Assembly: GCF_017996735.1 (NCBI RefSeq)
Contig: NZ_JAGOGJ010000037.1
Span: 1 to 56,217, forward strand
DNA length: 56,217 nt
Reading direction: 5' to 3'
Source of the DNA: Niveispirillum sp.
GTDB lineage: Bacteria; Pseudomonadota; Alphaproteobacteria; Azospirillales; Azospirillaceae
Made by a program: the position numbers and the translations under genes. This document shows positions 14,808 to 22,209 of this stretch, piece by piece. Below the pieces are notes generated by a model. That model made no database searches. It saw nothing but the letters and a program-made list of their open reading frames with translations, and was not told where the DNA came from. Within the stretch, counting starts at the first letter, position 1; each line of letters begins with the position of its first letter.

Positions 14808-15038
14808 ATGAACCAGTCGCCACCCGCATCCGCTGAATCGCTGGGGGATGCCCTGCCCCGGGAAATAGCCCGCGTCCGCGACCTGATCCCGCTGTACCAG
14901 GACCTGCCCCACAATGCCGGCGCCATCGCCATCGCGATGATGCGGCAGGATCTGGATACCGCCGCCCGGGCGCTGGCCAGTGGCGATGTGGTGGCAATGA
15001 TCCGCGTCTATGAAAGCCTGAAGGGCTTCAAGGAATGA
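14808..15038 (+). CDS. small phage protein, unknown
   Basis: A 76-residue helical, acidic protein (ALPREIARVRDLIPLYQDLP, then MMRQDLDTAARALASGDVVAM). It overlaps the next gene by ATGA at 15035-15038. Such short all-helical proteins are frequent in this part of temperate phages. Function unknown. Confidence 0.6.
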   Translation: MNQSPPASAESLGDALPREIARVRDLIPLYQDLPHNAGAIAIAMMRQDLDTAARALASGDVVAMIRVYESLKGFKE

Positions 15039-15250
15039 AGGTCAACGTCATCAACCTGATCCGCCAGGGCGCCGAAATCGCCCGCGACGCCGGCGACGGC
15101 ATGCGGGCCTACAGCCTGCATGAACTGGCCAACAACCTGCTGCTGGTCATGCAGGGCAAGGACAGCCTGGAGGAATTCATGCGCGTCTACGTCGCCCATG
15201 GCAGCGAGCCTGTCGACCTGGACGCGGCCTTTCCGCCGCCCGCCGCCTGA
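15035..15250 (+). CDS. small phage protein, unknown
   Basis: A 71-residue helical protein (NVINLIRQGAEIARDAGDGM, then SLHELANNLLLVMQGKDSLEEFM). It is coupled to the gene before it by ATGA. No family recognised. Confidence 0.6.
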   Translation: MKVNVINLIRQGAEIARDAGDGMRAYSLHELANNLLLVMQGKDSLEEFMRVYVAHGSEPVDLDAAFPPPAA

Positions 15251-15265
15251 CCAAGGGAAGCCACC

Positions 15266-15382
15266 ATGCCCCACCACCGCCCGCCCTTCCGTCTGCGCCG
15301 CATCCTGGCCGCCTATGGGCTGGCGGCGCTGCTGGGCCTGATCTTCCTGTTTGCCGCCGTCGAAATGGGTGCCCATCCATGA
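15266..15382 (+). CDS. 38-residue single-span membrane protein
   Basis: A very small ORF with AAGGGAAG 6-13 nt before its ATG. It has a basic N-terminus (HHRPPFRLRR) followed by one hydrophobic segment (ILAAYGLAALLGLIFLFAAV) and a short tail, the inside-positive layout of a membrane miniprotein. Its stop overlaps the start of the HD-domain gene (ATGA at 15379-15382). This coupling supports it being translated. Confidence 0.55.
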   Translation: MPHHRPPFRLRRILAAYGLAALLGLIFLFAAVEMGAHP

Positions 15383-15948
15383 CCGCCACCACCATCTGGA
15401 TCGATGCCGACCGCGCCGTGGACATCCTCTCTCCGGATCCGGCCATCATCGATATCCGTTTCATCGCTGCCACCCTGGCCCGCATCAACCGCTATAATGG
15501 CCGCACGCCCATCCCTTATTCGGTGGCCCAGCACTCGGTTCTGGTGGCCAGCCTGCTGCCCGCGCGCCTGCGCCGTCACGGCCTGCTGCATGACGCGCAT
15601 GAGGCGATCCTGGGCGACACGACCGCGCCCCTGAAGGCGGCCCTGCGCCACCTGACGGGCATCGACGCGCTGGCCCGGCTGGAGGCGGCCTGGGATCAGG
15701 CCATTCACGCCGCCCTGGGCCTGTCCTGGCCCCTGCCCGGCCCCGATGCCGCCCTGATCAAGGCGGCGGACATGCGCGCCCTGGCGACGGAGATGCGCGA
15801 CCTGATGGACATCCCGCCCCGCCGCCTGCCCCACGACCCCGACACCACGATCATCCGCCCCATGACATGGGTCCGGGCGGAGGCTCGTTACCTCGACCAC
15901 TGGCAGCGCCTGACCGACGCCGCCGCTTTCGCCACCGCTGCGGAGTAA
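15379..15948 (+). CDS. HD-domain phosphohydrolase (YfbR-like)
   Basis: A 189-residue HD-superfamily protein. The metal-binding His and His-Asp are visible in SVAQHSVLVASLL (about 50-60) and GLLHDAHEAILGD (about 70-82), with a further Asp in IKAADMRALATEM. This is the arrangement of 5'-deoxynucleotidase YfbR and related phage enzymes acting on (deoxy)nucleotides. It is followed 5 nt later by a DHH phosphoesterase, so the pair probably handles nucleotides during infection. Family firm, substrate inferred. Confidence 0.8.
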   Translation: MTATTIWIDADRAVDILSPDPAIIDIRFIAATLARINRYNGRTPIPYSVAQHSVLVASLLPARLRRHGLLHDAHEAILGDTTAPLKAALRHLTGIDALARLEAAWDQAIHAALGLSWPLPGPDAALIKAADMRALATEMRDLMDIPPRRLPHDPDTTIIRPMTWVRAEARYLDHWQRLTDAAAFATAAE

Positions 15949-15953
15949 CCGGC

Positions 15954-16871
15954 ATGACCAAGCCGCTTTGCATCTATCACCATAATTGCGCCGATGGCTT
16001 CACGGCCGCCTGGGTCGTGGCCCGCGCCTTAGGCGCGGAAAACGTGGATTTCCACCCCGGCATTTATGGTCACCTGCCACCCGACGTGAAGGGCCGCGAT
16101 GTGATCATGGTGGATTTCAGCTATCCGATGGACACGATCCGCCTGATGGCGACCAGCGCCCGCACCATCCTGATCCTGGACCATCACCAGACGGCAAAGG
16201 ACGATCTGGCGGCTTTCCCGCTTCCTGTTTTCCATAGCGGATGGGAAAGCCACGTTATGGAGGCAAGCGGCCAGGTGGCCAGCGAATGCGCGCCGGGTGT
16301 GCGCGCCCTGTTCGACATGGACCGTTCCGGCGCCCAGATCGCCTGGGATTTCTTCCGCCCGGATCAGCCGCGTCCGGCCCTGGTTGACTATGTCGGTGAC
16401 CGCGACCTGTGGCGCTTCGACCTTCCGGAAAGCCGCGCGATCAACGCATACATCTTCGCCCATCCCTATGATTTCGACGTCTGGGATGGGCTGGCCGATA
16501 CGGTGGATTCGCCCAGGGGCACGGCCATCACCGGCGGCCGCGCCATCGAGAAGAAGCATCACAAGGACGTGGCCGAACTGGTGATGGCACTGCGCTACCG
16601 CATGCGCATCGGCGGGCACGAGGTCTGGGTGGCCAACCTGCCTTATACCCTGACCAGCGATGCCGGCAACCTGATGGCCCAGGACGAACCGTTCGCCGCC
16701 TGCTATTGGGACACGCGCGTCGGTCGCGTCTTCTCGCTGCGCTCCACCCCTGCCGGGCTGGACGTGTCCGCCATCGCCAAGACCTATGGCGGTGGCGGCC
16801 ATCGTCACGCCGCCGGCTTCAGCCGGCCCCACGGCTGGGCCGGCGATAAAGCCGCCGATGGGGAGGGCTGA
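15954..16871 (+). CDS. DHH/DHHA1 family phosphoesterase
   Basis: A 305-residue DHH-superfamily enzyme. HHNCADGFTAAWVV at residues 6-19 is motif I, VIMVDFSYP (about 45) motif II, LILDHHQTAKDD (about 70) the DHH motif, and VGDRDLWRF (about 140) motif IV. The C-terminal GGGGHRHAAGF is the DHHA1 substrate-binding motif. Relatives hydrolyse short oligonucleotides or cyclic dinucleotides. In a phage this could recycle RNA fragments or degrade host signalling nucleotides; the second is inference. Complete at the usual length. Start at the ATG at 15954; the longer frame to 15867 is a shadow of the HD gene. Confidence 0.88.
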   Translation: MTKPLCIYHHNCADGFTAAWVVARALGAENVDFHPGIYGHLPPDVKGRDVIMVDFSYPMDTIRLMATSARTILILDHHQTAKDDLAAFPLPVFHSGWESHVMEASGQVASECAPGVRALFDMDRSGAQIAWDFFRPDQPRPALVDYVGDRDLWRFDLPESRAINAYIFAHPYDFDVWDGLADTVDSPRGTAITGGRAIEKKHHKDVAELVMALRYRMRIGGHEVWVANLPYTLTSDAGNLMAQDEPFAACYWDTRVGRVFSLRSTPAGLDVSAIAKTYGGGGHRHAAGFSRPHGWAGDKAADGEG

Positions 16872-16874
16872 CCG

Positions 16875-17120
16875 ATGGCTGAAAATACTCTCATCGAATG
16901 GGCCGACCTACGGGGAGAGCCGCGCATGACCCACACTGCCGAAGAACTGGCCCAGGCCCTGTCCATCGCAACGAAGATCGACCGCAAGGTCAAAGACCTG
17001 CTGTCCCCGATTGAACGCGAAATGCGCCTGATGGGGTATCGCCAGGAGTTTCAGGAAATCATCTGGCAGGCCATCGCCGACGAAGCCACGCGCCGCGCCA
17101 CCGAATGCAGGAAGGGCTGA
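16875..17120 (+). CDS. small phage protein with Gp37/68-like start
   Basis: An 81-codon ORF. Its first 12 residues, MAENTLIEWADL, look like the conserved start of phage Gp37/Gp68 (DUF5131) proteins, but the rest of that family is missing. From the second ATG (16926) it continues as a helical 64-residue protein (HTAEELAQALSIATKIDRKV, ending in IADEATRRATECRKG). Either ATG may be used. I read the first 51 nt as a leftover of a deleted DUF5131 gene; that is inference. Confidence 0.5.
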   Translation: MAENTLIEWADLRGEPRMTHTAEELAQALSIATKIDRKVKDLLSPIEREMRLMGYRQEFQEIIWQAIADEATRRATECRKG

Positions 17121-17123
17121 ACC

Positions 17124-17342
17124 ATGCCGGAACCTCAGACAGTCAAGGACCGCATGGAGGCCCTGGGTTGGGCCTTCGATTGCGACATCAACGATGGCGG
17201 CGAACTGGTCGCGGGCGCGTACAAGCTGCGCCCCACCGGCCCCGGCCGCGCCGACGTCACCCACTATCACACCGATCAGGAATTCAGGACCGACCTGACC
17301 GCCTGCATGGCGGCCTGCGACGCGGCGGAGGGCTGGCTATGA
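17124..17342 (+). CDS. small phage protein, unknown
   Basis: A 72-residue protein starting MPEPQTVKDRMEALGW, 3 nt after the preceding stop. It is mixed alpha/beta (CDINDGGELVAGAYKLRPTG) with two Cys near the end, and coupled by ATGA to the ASCH gene. No family recognised. Confidence 0.55.
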   Translation: MPEPQTVKDRMEALGWAFDCDINDGGELVAGAYKLRPTGPGRADVTHYHTDQEFRTDLTACMAACDAAEGWL

Positions 17343-17887
17343 CCATCCCCACCACCCTTCCCGACGACATCTTGGCCTGCAAGGTCCAGGCCCTGTCGAT
17401 CCTTCAGCCCTGGCCGCACCACATCTTCGATCCGCTGGACCGGAAGGATGTGGAGAACCGTAAATGGTTTACCCGGTACCGTGGCTGGTTCCTAGTCCAT
17501 GCCGGCAAATCCGACCGCGAGGATCCGGACTACATCCGCGAATACCAATTGCCGATGGGCGGTATCGTCGGAATCGCCCGGATCACCGATTGCGTCCAGC
17601 ACATGGACAGCAAATGGTTCTACGGCCCCTACGGCTTTGTCCTGGCCGACGCCACCCCCCTGCCGCTGATCCCCTGCCGCGGCATGCAGCGCTTTTTCCA
17701 CCTTACCCCAGAAGCACTGGCGGCCACCGCCCAGGCCGTCCGCGCGCTGCTGAAGCAGGTTCAAGCATTTGATGACATCACCAAGGTCTGTCCGCAGGAT
17801 ACGATCTACGGCCAGCGCGCCACCCTCGAATGGGCCAACCCGGATTGCCGCGGCCATGGCGGCTCCCCCGTGAAAAGGGGGAGTTGA
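17339..17887 (+). CDS. ASCH-domain protein
   Basis: A 182-residue protein with an ASCH (PUA-like) domain. ALSILQPWPHHIF near residues 14-26, ENRKWFTRYRGWFLVHAGK (about 40-58) and GIVGIARITDCV (about 77) follow the family pattern. ASCH domains bind RNA or modified nucleosides, and some cleave ribonucleotides or hydrolyse acetylcytidine. The Lys/Arg in the R-W-F-L-VHAGK strand would line the pocket. It lies in a run of nucleotide-handling genes. Start fixed by the ATGA overlap at 17339-17342. Confidence 0.8.
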   Translation: MTIPTTLPDDILACKVQALSILQPWPHHIFDPLDRKDVENRKWFTRYRGWFLVHAGKSDREDPDYIREYQLPMGGIVGIARITDCVQHMDSKWFYGPYGFVLADATPLPLIPCRGMQRFFHLTPEALAATAQAVRALLKQVQAFDDITKVCPQDTIYGQRATLEWANPDCRGHGGSPVKRGS

Positions 17888-18273
17888 TGCCAGCCCGCCT
17901 CCAGCGCCAGCGGCGCAAGGGCTGGACCGCCCCGGACGGCGCGATCTATGTCGGACGCGGCAGCCGGTGGGGAAACCACTGGGTCGCGTGGCGGGATACC
18001 GACGGCGAATGCTGGTGGGTGTCCTGCGGCGGCTGCCACCACGGTCCGTTTGCGGACCGGGAGGAGGCTCATCAGCAGGCCGCCGACCTGTATCGAACAG
18101 ACCTGACGACACCCGGCCCGCACCACACGCGCCTGATCGACCCGGTCCCTACGCCCGCCGACGCGTGGAAGCATCTGCGCGGCCGCGACCTGATGTGCTG
18201 GTGCCGTCCGGATTTGCCCTGCCACGCCGACATCCTGTTGACCATCGCCAATGACCAACATCCGGCCTTTTGA
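17887..18273 (+). CDS. DUF4326 family protein
   Basis: A 128-residue protein of the DUF4326 family. The diagnostic pattern is IYVGRGSRWGNHW near residues 19-31 and LRGRDLMCWCRPDLPCHADIL near 97-117, with conserved Cys/His. The family is widespread in phages and next to nucleotide enzymes; its chemistry is unknown and a nucleoside or metal site has been suggested by its Cys-rich motif. The start overlaps the ASCH stop (TGATG). Confidence 0.85.
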   Translation: MPARLQRQRRKGWTAPDGAIYVGRGSRWGNHWVAWRDTDGECWWVSCGGCHHGPFADREEAHQQAADLYRTDLTTPGPHHTRLIDPVPTPADAWKHLRGRDLMCWCRPDLPCHADILLTIANDQHPAF

Positions 18274-18283
18274 GGCGATCTCC

Positions 18284-20383
18284 ATGGACACGCTGTTTCC
18301 CACCCTCCCCATTGCCCGCCGCCCGCGCAAGGCCCGCACCGGCATTCCCGCCGGTCAGTCCCTGGCGGCACCCTGGCCGCTGGACGGTGCCATCAATGTC
18401 GTGCTTTTCGCCGGCATGGGCGGGGCTTGCCAGGGGCTGGAGGAGGCGGGCTTCCCCGTTCATGTGGCCATCAATCATGACGCCGTCGCCATCGCCGCGC
18501 ACAAGGCCTTGAACCCGCGCACAAAGCATCTGCAGGCTGATATCTATGAGGTCTGCCCCCTGGACGCCACGGCCGGCCGGCCGGTCAACATCCTGTGGGC
18601 CTCCCCGGACTGCCGCGACCACAGCGTTGCCAAGGGCGGCGCCCCGCGCTCCCCCCGCGTCCGCTCCATGCCATGGCAGGTTTGCCGCTGGGTCGGCGTG
18701 CTGCGCCGGGCGGGCCTGGGCCCGTCCACCGTCATGCTGGAAAATGTCCGTGAAATTCGGGGGTGGGGACCACTGATCGCCAAGCGCGACAAGGCCACAG
18801 GCCGCGTGATGCGCCTGGATGGTACCGTCGCCGCAAAGGGGGAGCGCGTGCCCCGTGAACAGCAGATGCTGATCCGTGATCCGCGCCATGTTGGCCGGCA
18901 CTGGCAGGCGTGGCTGGCGCATATGGCTCGCCTTGGCGTGGACTGGCAGGACCGGGACATGACCTGTGCGGATTATGGCGTGCCGACGACGCGCAAGCGC
19001 CTGTTCGGCGTCGGGCAACTGGACGGCCTGCCCATCATCTGGCCCACCCAGACCCACGCTCACCGCCAAAGCGAAGCGGTCGCGGCCGCTCGCCTGCTGC
19101 CGCACGCCAGCGCCGCCAGCATCATCGACTGGACCCTGCCCCTACCCAGCATCTTCGCCCGCGCCAAGGACTTGGCGCCGGCCACGCAGAAGCGCATTGC
19201 CGTCGGCATGAAGCGCTTTGTGTTGGAGGCGGCAGAACCGTTCATCGTCGGGGTCAACAATGTCAGCACCCGCGCAAGCCGCGTGTTTTCGATGGACGAT
19301 CCCCTGACCACGCAATGCACGGTCAACGGCAATGCCCTGGTCGGCCCCGCCCTGGTGCCCACCACGCACACGACCAGCGGCGACCGCATCCATGCCGGCC
19401 GGCAGCCGATCCCCACACTGACCGCTGGCGTAAAGGGCGGTGAACTGGCGGTGATGGCCGCCCATGTCACGAAATTTCGAAACAATTCAGTGGGACATTC
19501 CCCCGCAGAAGCCATTCATACAATTACGACCGCCCATAGTGAGACACACCCCGGCGCCGCTCCTCCCCTTGGCATTGTCGGCGCAACGTTGGCCCCATAT
19601 CGGGTGACGACCAGCCACAGCACCACCACAGGTCGGGCGCCCAACACCCACGCTATCGAAACTCCAATGGAGACAATCACCACATCCAACGGTGAGGCCA
19701 TCACTGCCGCCTGGATGGTCCAGCACAATACCGGTCTGGTCGGGCACAGCCCCGCCGATGGCACCAGCACCCTGACCACGGCCGGCACACAGCAGCAGGT
19801 CGCCGCCGCCTGCCTGATCCATCAGCGCGGGACGGGCACAGCGACCAGCGCCGACGGCGCGCTGCGCACCGTCACCGCCGGCGGCGATCATGGCGGGGAT
19901 CATATCGGCATCGGTGCTGCGTTCCTGACCGAATATTACAGCGTCGGCGGACAGCATCAGGATGTGGATGCGGCCTTGAATACGCTGACCGCCGCTGACC
20001 GGTTCAGCCTGACCCATGCCACCCTGACCGACCCGCCCCTGACACCGGCCCAGATCACCCGCGCCAAACAGGTGGCCGATTTCCTGCGCGCCCATGGCGT
20101 GTGGTCAGGCGGCGATATCGTGACCGTCACCATCGCCGGATCCTGCTGGATCATTGCGGATATCGGGATGCGCATGCTGAAGCCGCACGAGGCGGCAGCG
20201 GCGCATGAATTGCGGATGCCGGCCGCCATCACGCTGGACGGGCGAACGCAGCCCCTGACCAAGACACAGGCCATGCGGCTGATCGGCAATTCCGTGCCCA
20301 AGCGCATGTCACTGCTGCTGGCCAGGGCCAATGCGCGCCATCCCCTGGACCTGCCCCGCCGGGCTGCGGTCGCTGCGGAGTAA
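18284..20383 (+). CDS. phage DNA cytosine-5 methyltransferase
   Basis: A 699-residue C5 methylase, much longer than the usual 350-450. Motif I is LFAGMGGACQGLEEAG (about 42). Motif IV is the phage variant SPDCRDHS (about 107) with catalytic Cys, motif VI LENVREI (about 150), motif VIII YGVPTTRKRLFG, and motif X LIGNSVPKRM near the C-terminus. Between VIII and X (about 310-600) lie seven imperfect repeats built on (I/T)-x-T-(I/L/V)-T-(T/A), in the place of the target-recognition domain. It probably protects phage DNA from restriction. GAGG eight bases before the ATG at 18284 favours that start over 18251. Confidence 0.9.
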   Translation: MDTLFPTLPIARRPRKARTGIPAGQSLAAPWPLDGAINVVLFAGMGGACQGLEEAGFPVHVAINHDAVAIAAHKALNPRTKHLQADIYEVCPLDATAGRPVNILWASPDCRDHSVAKGGAPRSPRVRSMPWQVCRWVGVLRRAGLGPSTVMLENVREIRGWGPLIAKRDKATGRVMRLDGTVAAKGERVPREQQMLIRDPRHVGRHWQAWLAHMARLGVDWQDRDMTCADYGVPTTRKRLFGVGQLDGLPIIWPTQTHAHRQSEAVAAARLLPHASAASIIDWTLPLPSIFARAKDLAPATQKRIAVGMKRFVLEAAEPFIVGVNNVSTRASRVFSMDDPLTTQCTVNGNALVGPALVPTTHTTSGDRIHAGRQPIPTLTAGVKGGELAVMAAHVTKFRNNSVGHSPAEAIHTITTAHSETHPGAAPPLGIVGATLAPYRVTTSHSTTTGRAPNTHAIETPMETITTSNGEAITAAWMVQHNTGLVGHSPADGTSTLTTAGTQQQVAAACLIHQRGTGTATSADGALRTVTAGGDHGGDHIGIGAAFLTEYYSVGGQHQDVDAALNTLTAADRFSLTHATLTDPPLTPAQITRAKQVADFLRAHGVWSGGDIVTVTIAGSCWIIADIGMRMLKPHEAAAAHELRMPAAITLDGRTQPLTKTQAMRLIGNSVPKRMSLLLARANARHPLDLPRRAAVAAE

Positions 20384-20388
20384 TGGCC

Positions 20389-20712
20389 ATGGCCAAGACA
20401 CAGCCCCGCGAACGCATATCCGCCGCAACAGCAGAGATCATCACCGGCCTGGACGAAAGCACGGTGCGCAAAATGGCCGCCGCCGGTAGCATTCCCGGCG
20501 CTGCGAAACTCGGGGGCCGCTGGACCTTCGATGAAACGCAGTTGCGCCAATGGATCCGGCAACAGGAGTCTTTATGTCAAAGCCAAAGCCAAGGCCGCCG
20601 AAATTCTGCTACTGGCGCGGTGACACGCTCTATTACCGCTTCACCGTTGAGGGACAGGAATACAGGGGCAGCCTACACACGGCTGATGTCAAAACCGCTG
20701 CCGCGCGGCTGA
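20389..20712 (+). CDS. excisionase-like HTH protein
   Basis: A 107-codon ORF. Residues 8-60 form a MerR/excisionase-type winged HTH: ISAATAEIITGLDESTVRKM, then AAGSIPGAAKLGGRWTFDETQLRQWI. Such proteins direct the integrase to excise the prophage. The start is 20389 (GGAG eight bases upstream) or 20383. After QQE the frame runs 47 further codons across the start of the integrase gene, giving a Ser/Arg-rich tail unlike the family, which usually ends there; a lost stop codon is likely. Confidence 0.7.
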   Translation: MAKTQPRERISAATAEIITGLDESTVRKMAAAGSIPGAAKLGGRWTFDETQLRQWIRQQESLCQSQSQGRRNSATGAVTRSITASPLRDRNTGAAYTRLMSKPLPRG

Positions 20713-21812
20713 AGACGGAACGCGAACGCATTCTGGCCGCCGTCAAATACGGCGAACACCGGATGCTGCTGGCCGCTGCCGCGCTGCGCTATTTTGAGGA
20801 AGTGGCCCCCCACAAGCTGAAGCCATCCGCCATGGCCCGCTACCACACGTCCTGGCGCATGATTGCCGGACTGCCGGTCGGACCGCGCAAGGAAGCACTT
20901 CAGGACCTGCACCTTGATCAGGTCGATAACAAGGTGCTGCTGGCCATCATCCGGGAACGACAGGCACGCGGGAATGCACGCACGGGCCAGCCGGTGGATA
21001 ATGGCACCATCAACCGGGATCTGGCCGCACTGGCCGCCATCTTCATGGCCGCCATCGGATGGGGCGCCATCGACCGCAACCCGATGCGCGACCTGGAACG
21101 GTCAATCTTTGTTCCGGAAGCTGACAAGCCGTTCGACATGCCGCCCTGGCTGGACATCGCGCGCGTGGTGCAATCCGCCCCGCCCATGCTGGGCCGGCTT
21201 TTGCACACGTTGTATCTGACCGGCATGCGGCTGGAGGAGGCAGCAAGCCTGACCCGCGACCGCCTGCGTCTGGGCCGGGCAGAGGTGCAACTGCTGGACA
21301 CCAAGAACAGAAAACCGCGCGTGGTCCCGCTGTCGCCGGCCGCCATCGCCACCCTGCGCACGGCACCAGCCAATCTGTGCACGCCTTTTGTGTTCTGGGT
21401 CGGCGAACTGACCCGCTTTGGCAAGGGTGGCGCGGTACAGAAGGTCCCGGTGGAACCGGACCGGTTCAGCCGCATCAGCCTGTCCGCCAATATCAGCCGC
21501 GAAATTACACGGGCGGGCGCCACCTTCCGCGCCCACGACCTGCGCCACCGCTTCGCGCTGGACTGGCTGGACGCCAACGACATCCGGTCAAAGCCAGGTG
21601 GCATCTATGACCTGCAACGGATCATGGGCCATCACAGCGTGACGGTGACGGAACGCTATCGGGACTATTCCGGCGGCATAGACGATTCGTGGCCATTCCC
21701 GGCCCCGCTCTATGCGCTGTCCTATGATCAGGTGCTGGCACTACAGCTGCCGAGCGCCAAAAACGATGACGGCACAAAAGACGGCACAGCAACAGCGACG
21801 GCTGCACCATAA
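20574..21812 (+). CDS. int: tyrosine-family phage integrase
   Basis: A 412-residue site-specific recombinase. The N-terminus carries a beta-strand arm-binding region (YWRGDTLYYRFTVEGQEY), then a core-binding helical domain (about 70-170). The catalytic domain has Arg in LTGMRLEEA (about 222), HDLRHRFA with His/Arg (about 322-329), MGHHSVTVTERY with the second His and nucleophile Tyr (about 355-366). AGGAG six bases before the ATG fixes the start. It ends 51 bp from the 3' end of tRNA-Gln, the expected attachment site. Complete and probably functional. Confidence 0.93.
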   Translation: MSKPKPRPPKFCYWRGDTLYYRFTVEGQEYRGSLHTADVKTAAARLKTERERILAAVKYGEHRMLLAAAALRYFEEVAPHKLKPSAMARYHTSWRMIAGLPVGPRKEALQDLHLDQVDNKVLLAIIRERQARGNARTGQPVDNGTINRDLAALAAIFMAAIGWGAIDRNPMRDLERSIFVPEADKPFDMPPWLDIARVVQSAPPMLGRLLHTLYLTGMRLEEAASLTRDRLRLGRAEVQLLDTKNRKPRVVPLSPAAIATLRTAPANLCTPFVFWVGELTRFGKGGAVQKVPVEPDRFSRISLSANISREITRAGATFRAHDLRHRFALDWLDANDIRSKPGGIYDLQRIMGHHSVTVTERYRDYSGGIDDSWPFPAPLYALSYDQVLALQLPSAKNDDGTKDGTATATAAP

Positions 21813-21862
21813 GCAGCGGCGTCGCAGTTCGTAACCGATTGTATTTGTTTGGGAAATTGGGT

Positions 21863-21936
21863 TGGCTGGGGGACTAGGATTCGAACCTAGACTGGCGGAG
21901 TCAGAGTCCGCTGTCCTACCGTTAGACGATCCCCCA
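21863..21936 (-). tRNA. tRNA-Gln (anticodon CTG)
   Basis: 74 nt including encoded CCA. The acceptor stem is TGGGGGA/TCCCCCA with discriminator G. The anticodon stem GCGGA/TCCGC encloses loop CTCTGAC, anticodon CTG, and the T arm has GGTTCGAATCC. The 3' end faces the integrase, and tRNA 3' ends are classic phage attachment sites. The gene is intact after integration. Confidence 0.95.
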
Positions 21937-21988
21937 TCCGATCCGGCGTTTCGCGGTGTTGACCGCGTCTTCCGTCGGGGTGGGCGGG

Positions 21989-22017
21989 CTTATAGCATCG
22001 GGTTTTCGGCTTGTGAA
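21989..22017 (-). promoter_or_regulatory. promoter of tRNA-Gln
   Basis: On the minus strand TTCACA (22012-22017), a 17-bp spacer and TATAAG (21989-21994), about 52 bp upstream of the tRNA 5' end. Good fit to a sigma-70 promoter. Confidence 0.65.
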
Positions 22018-22209
22018 CCCCTTTCTTCATAAAAAAATGCATGGACGGTCGGCGCCCGCCCCGCACCACCCTGGCGGCCACAGGAAGGGAAGGCCTGCTT
22101 GAACGGCGCTTGCGGGCGGGCTGCCATCGGTTACGATAGGGTGACGGATTGTCGAACATCACCCATATCCGTTGCAGGACGGAACCGTCAGTCAAAGGGA
22201 TCAGGTAAC

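Larger units (their letters stand above)
1..21862. mobile_element. prophage, integrase-proximal part
   Basis: The continuous block of phage genes from the HNH nuclease to the integrase, ending next to tRNA-Gln. It has a CI/Cro switch, early leftward operon, rightward operon, two DNA methylases, excisionase and integrase. Packaging and structural genes are absent and should lie left of the window. No second copy of the tRNA 3' end is visible, so the far attachment site is outside. Confidence 0.88.

Noticed and set aside
16029..16832. 267-codon minus-strand frame
   Set aside because: Lies entirely opposite the DHH phosphoesterase, whose motifs are clear.
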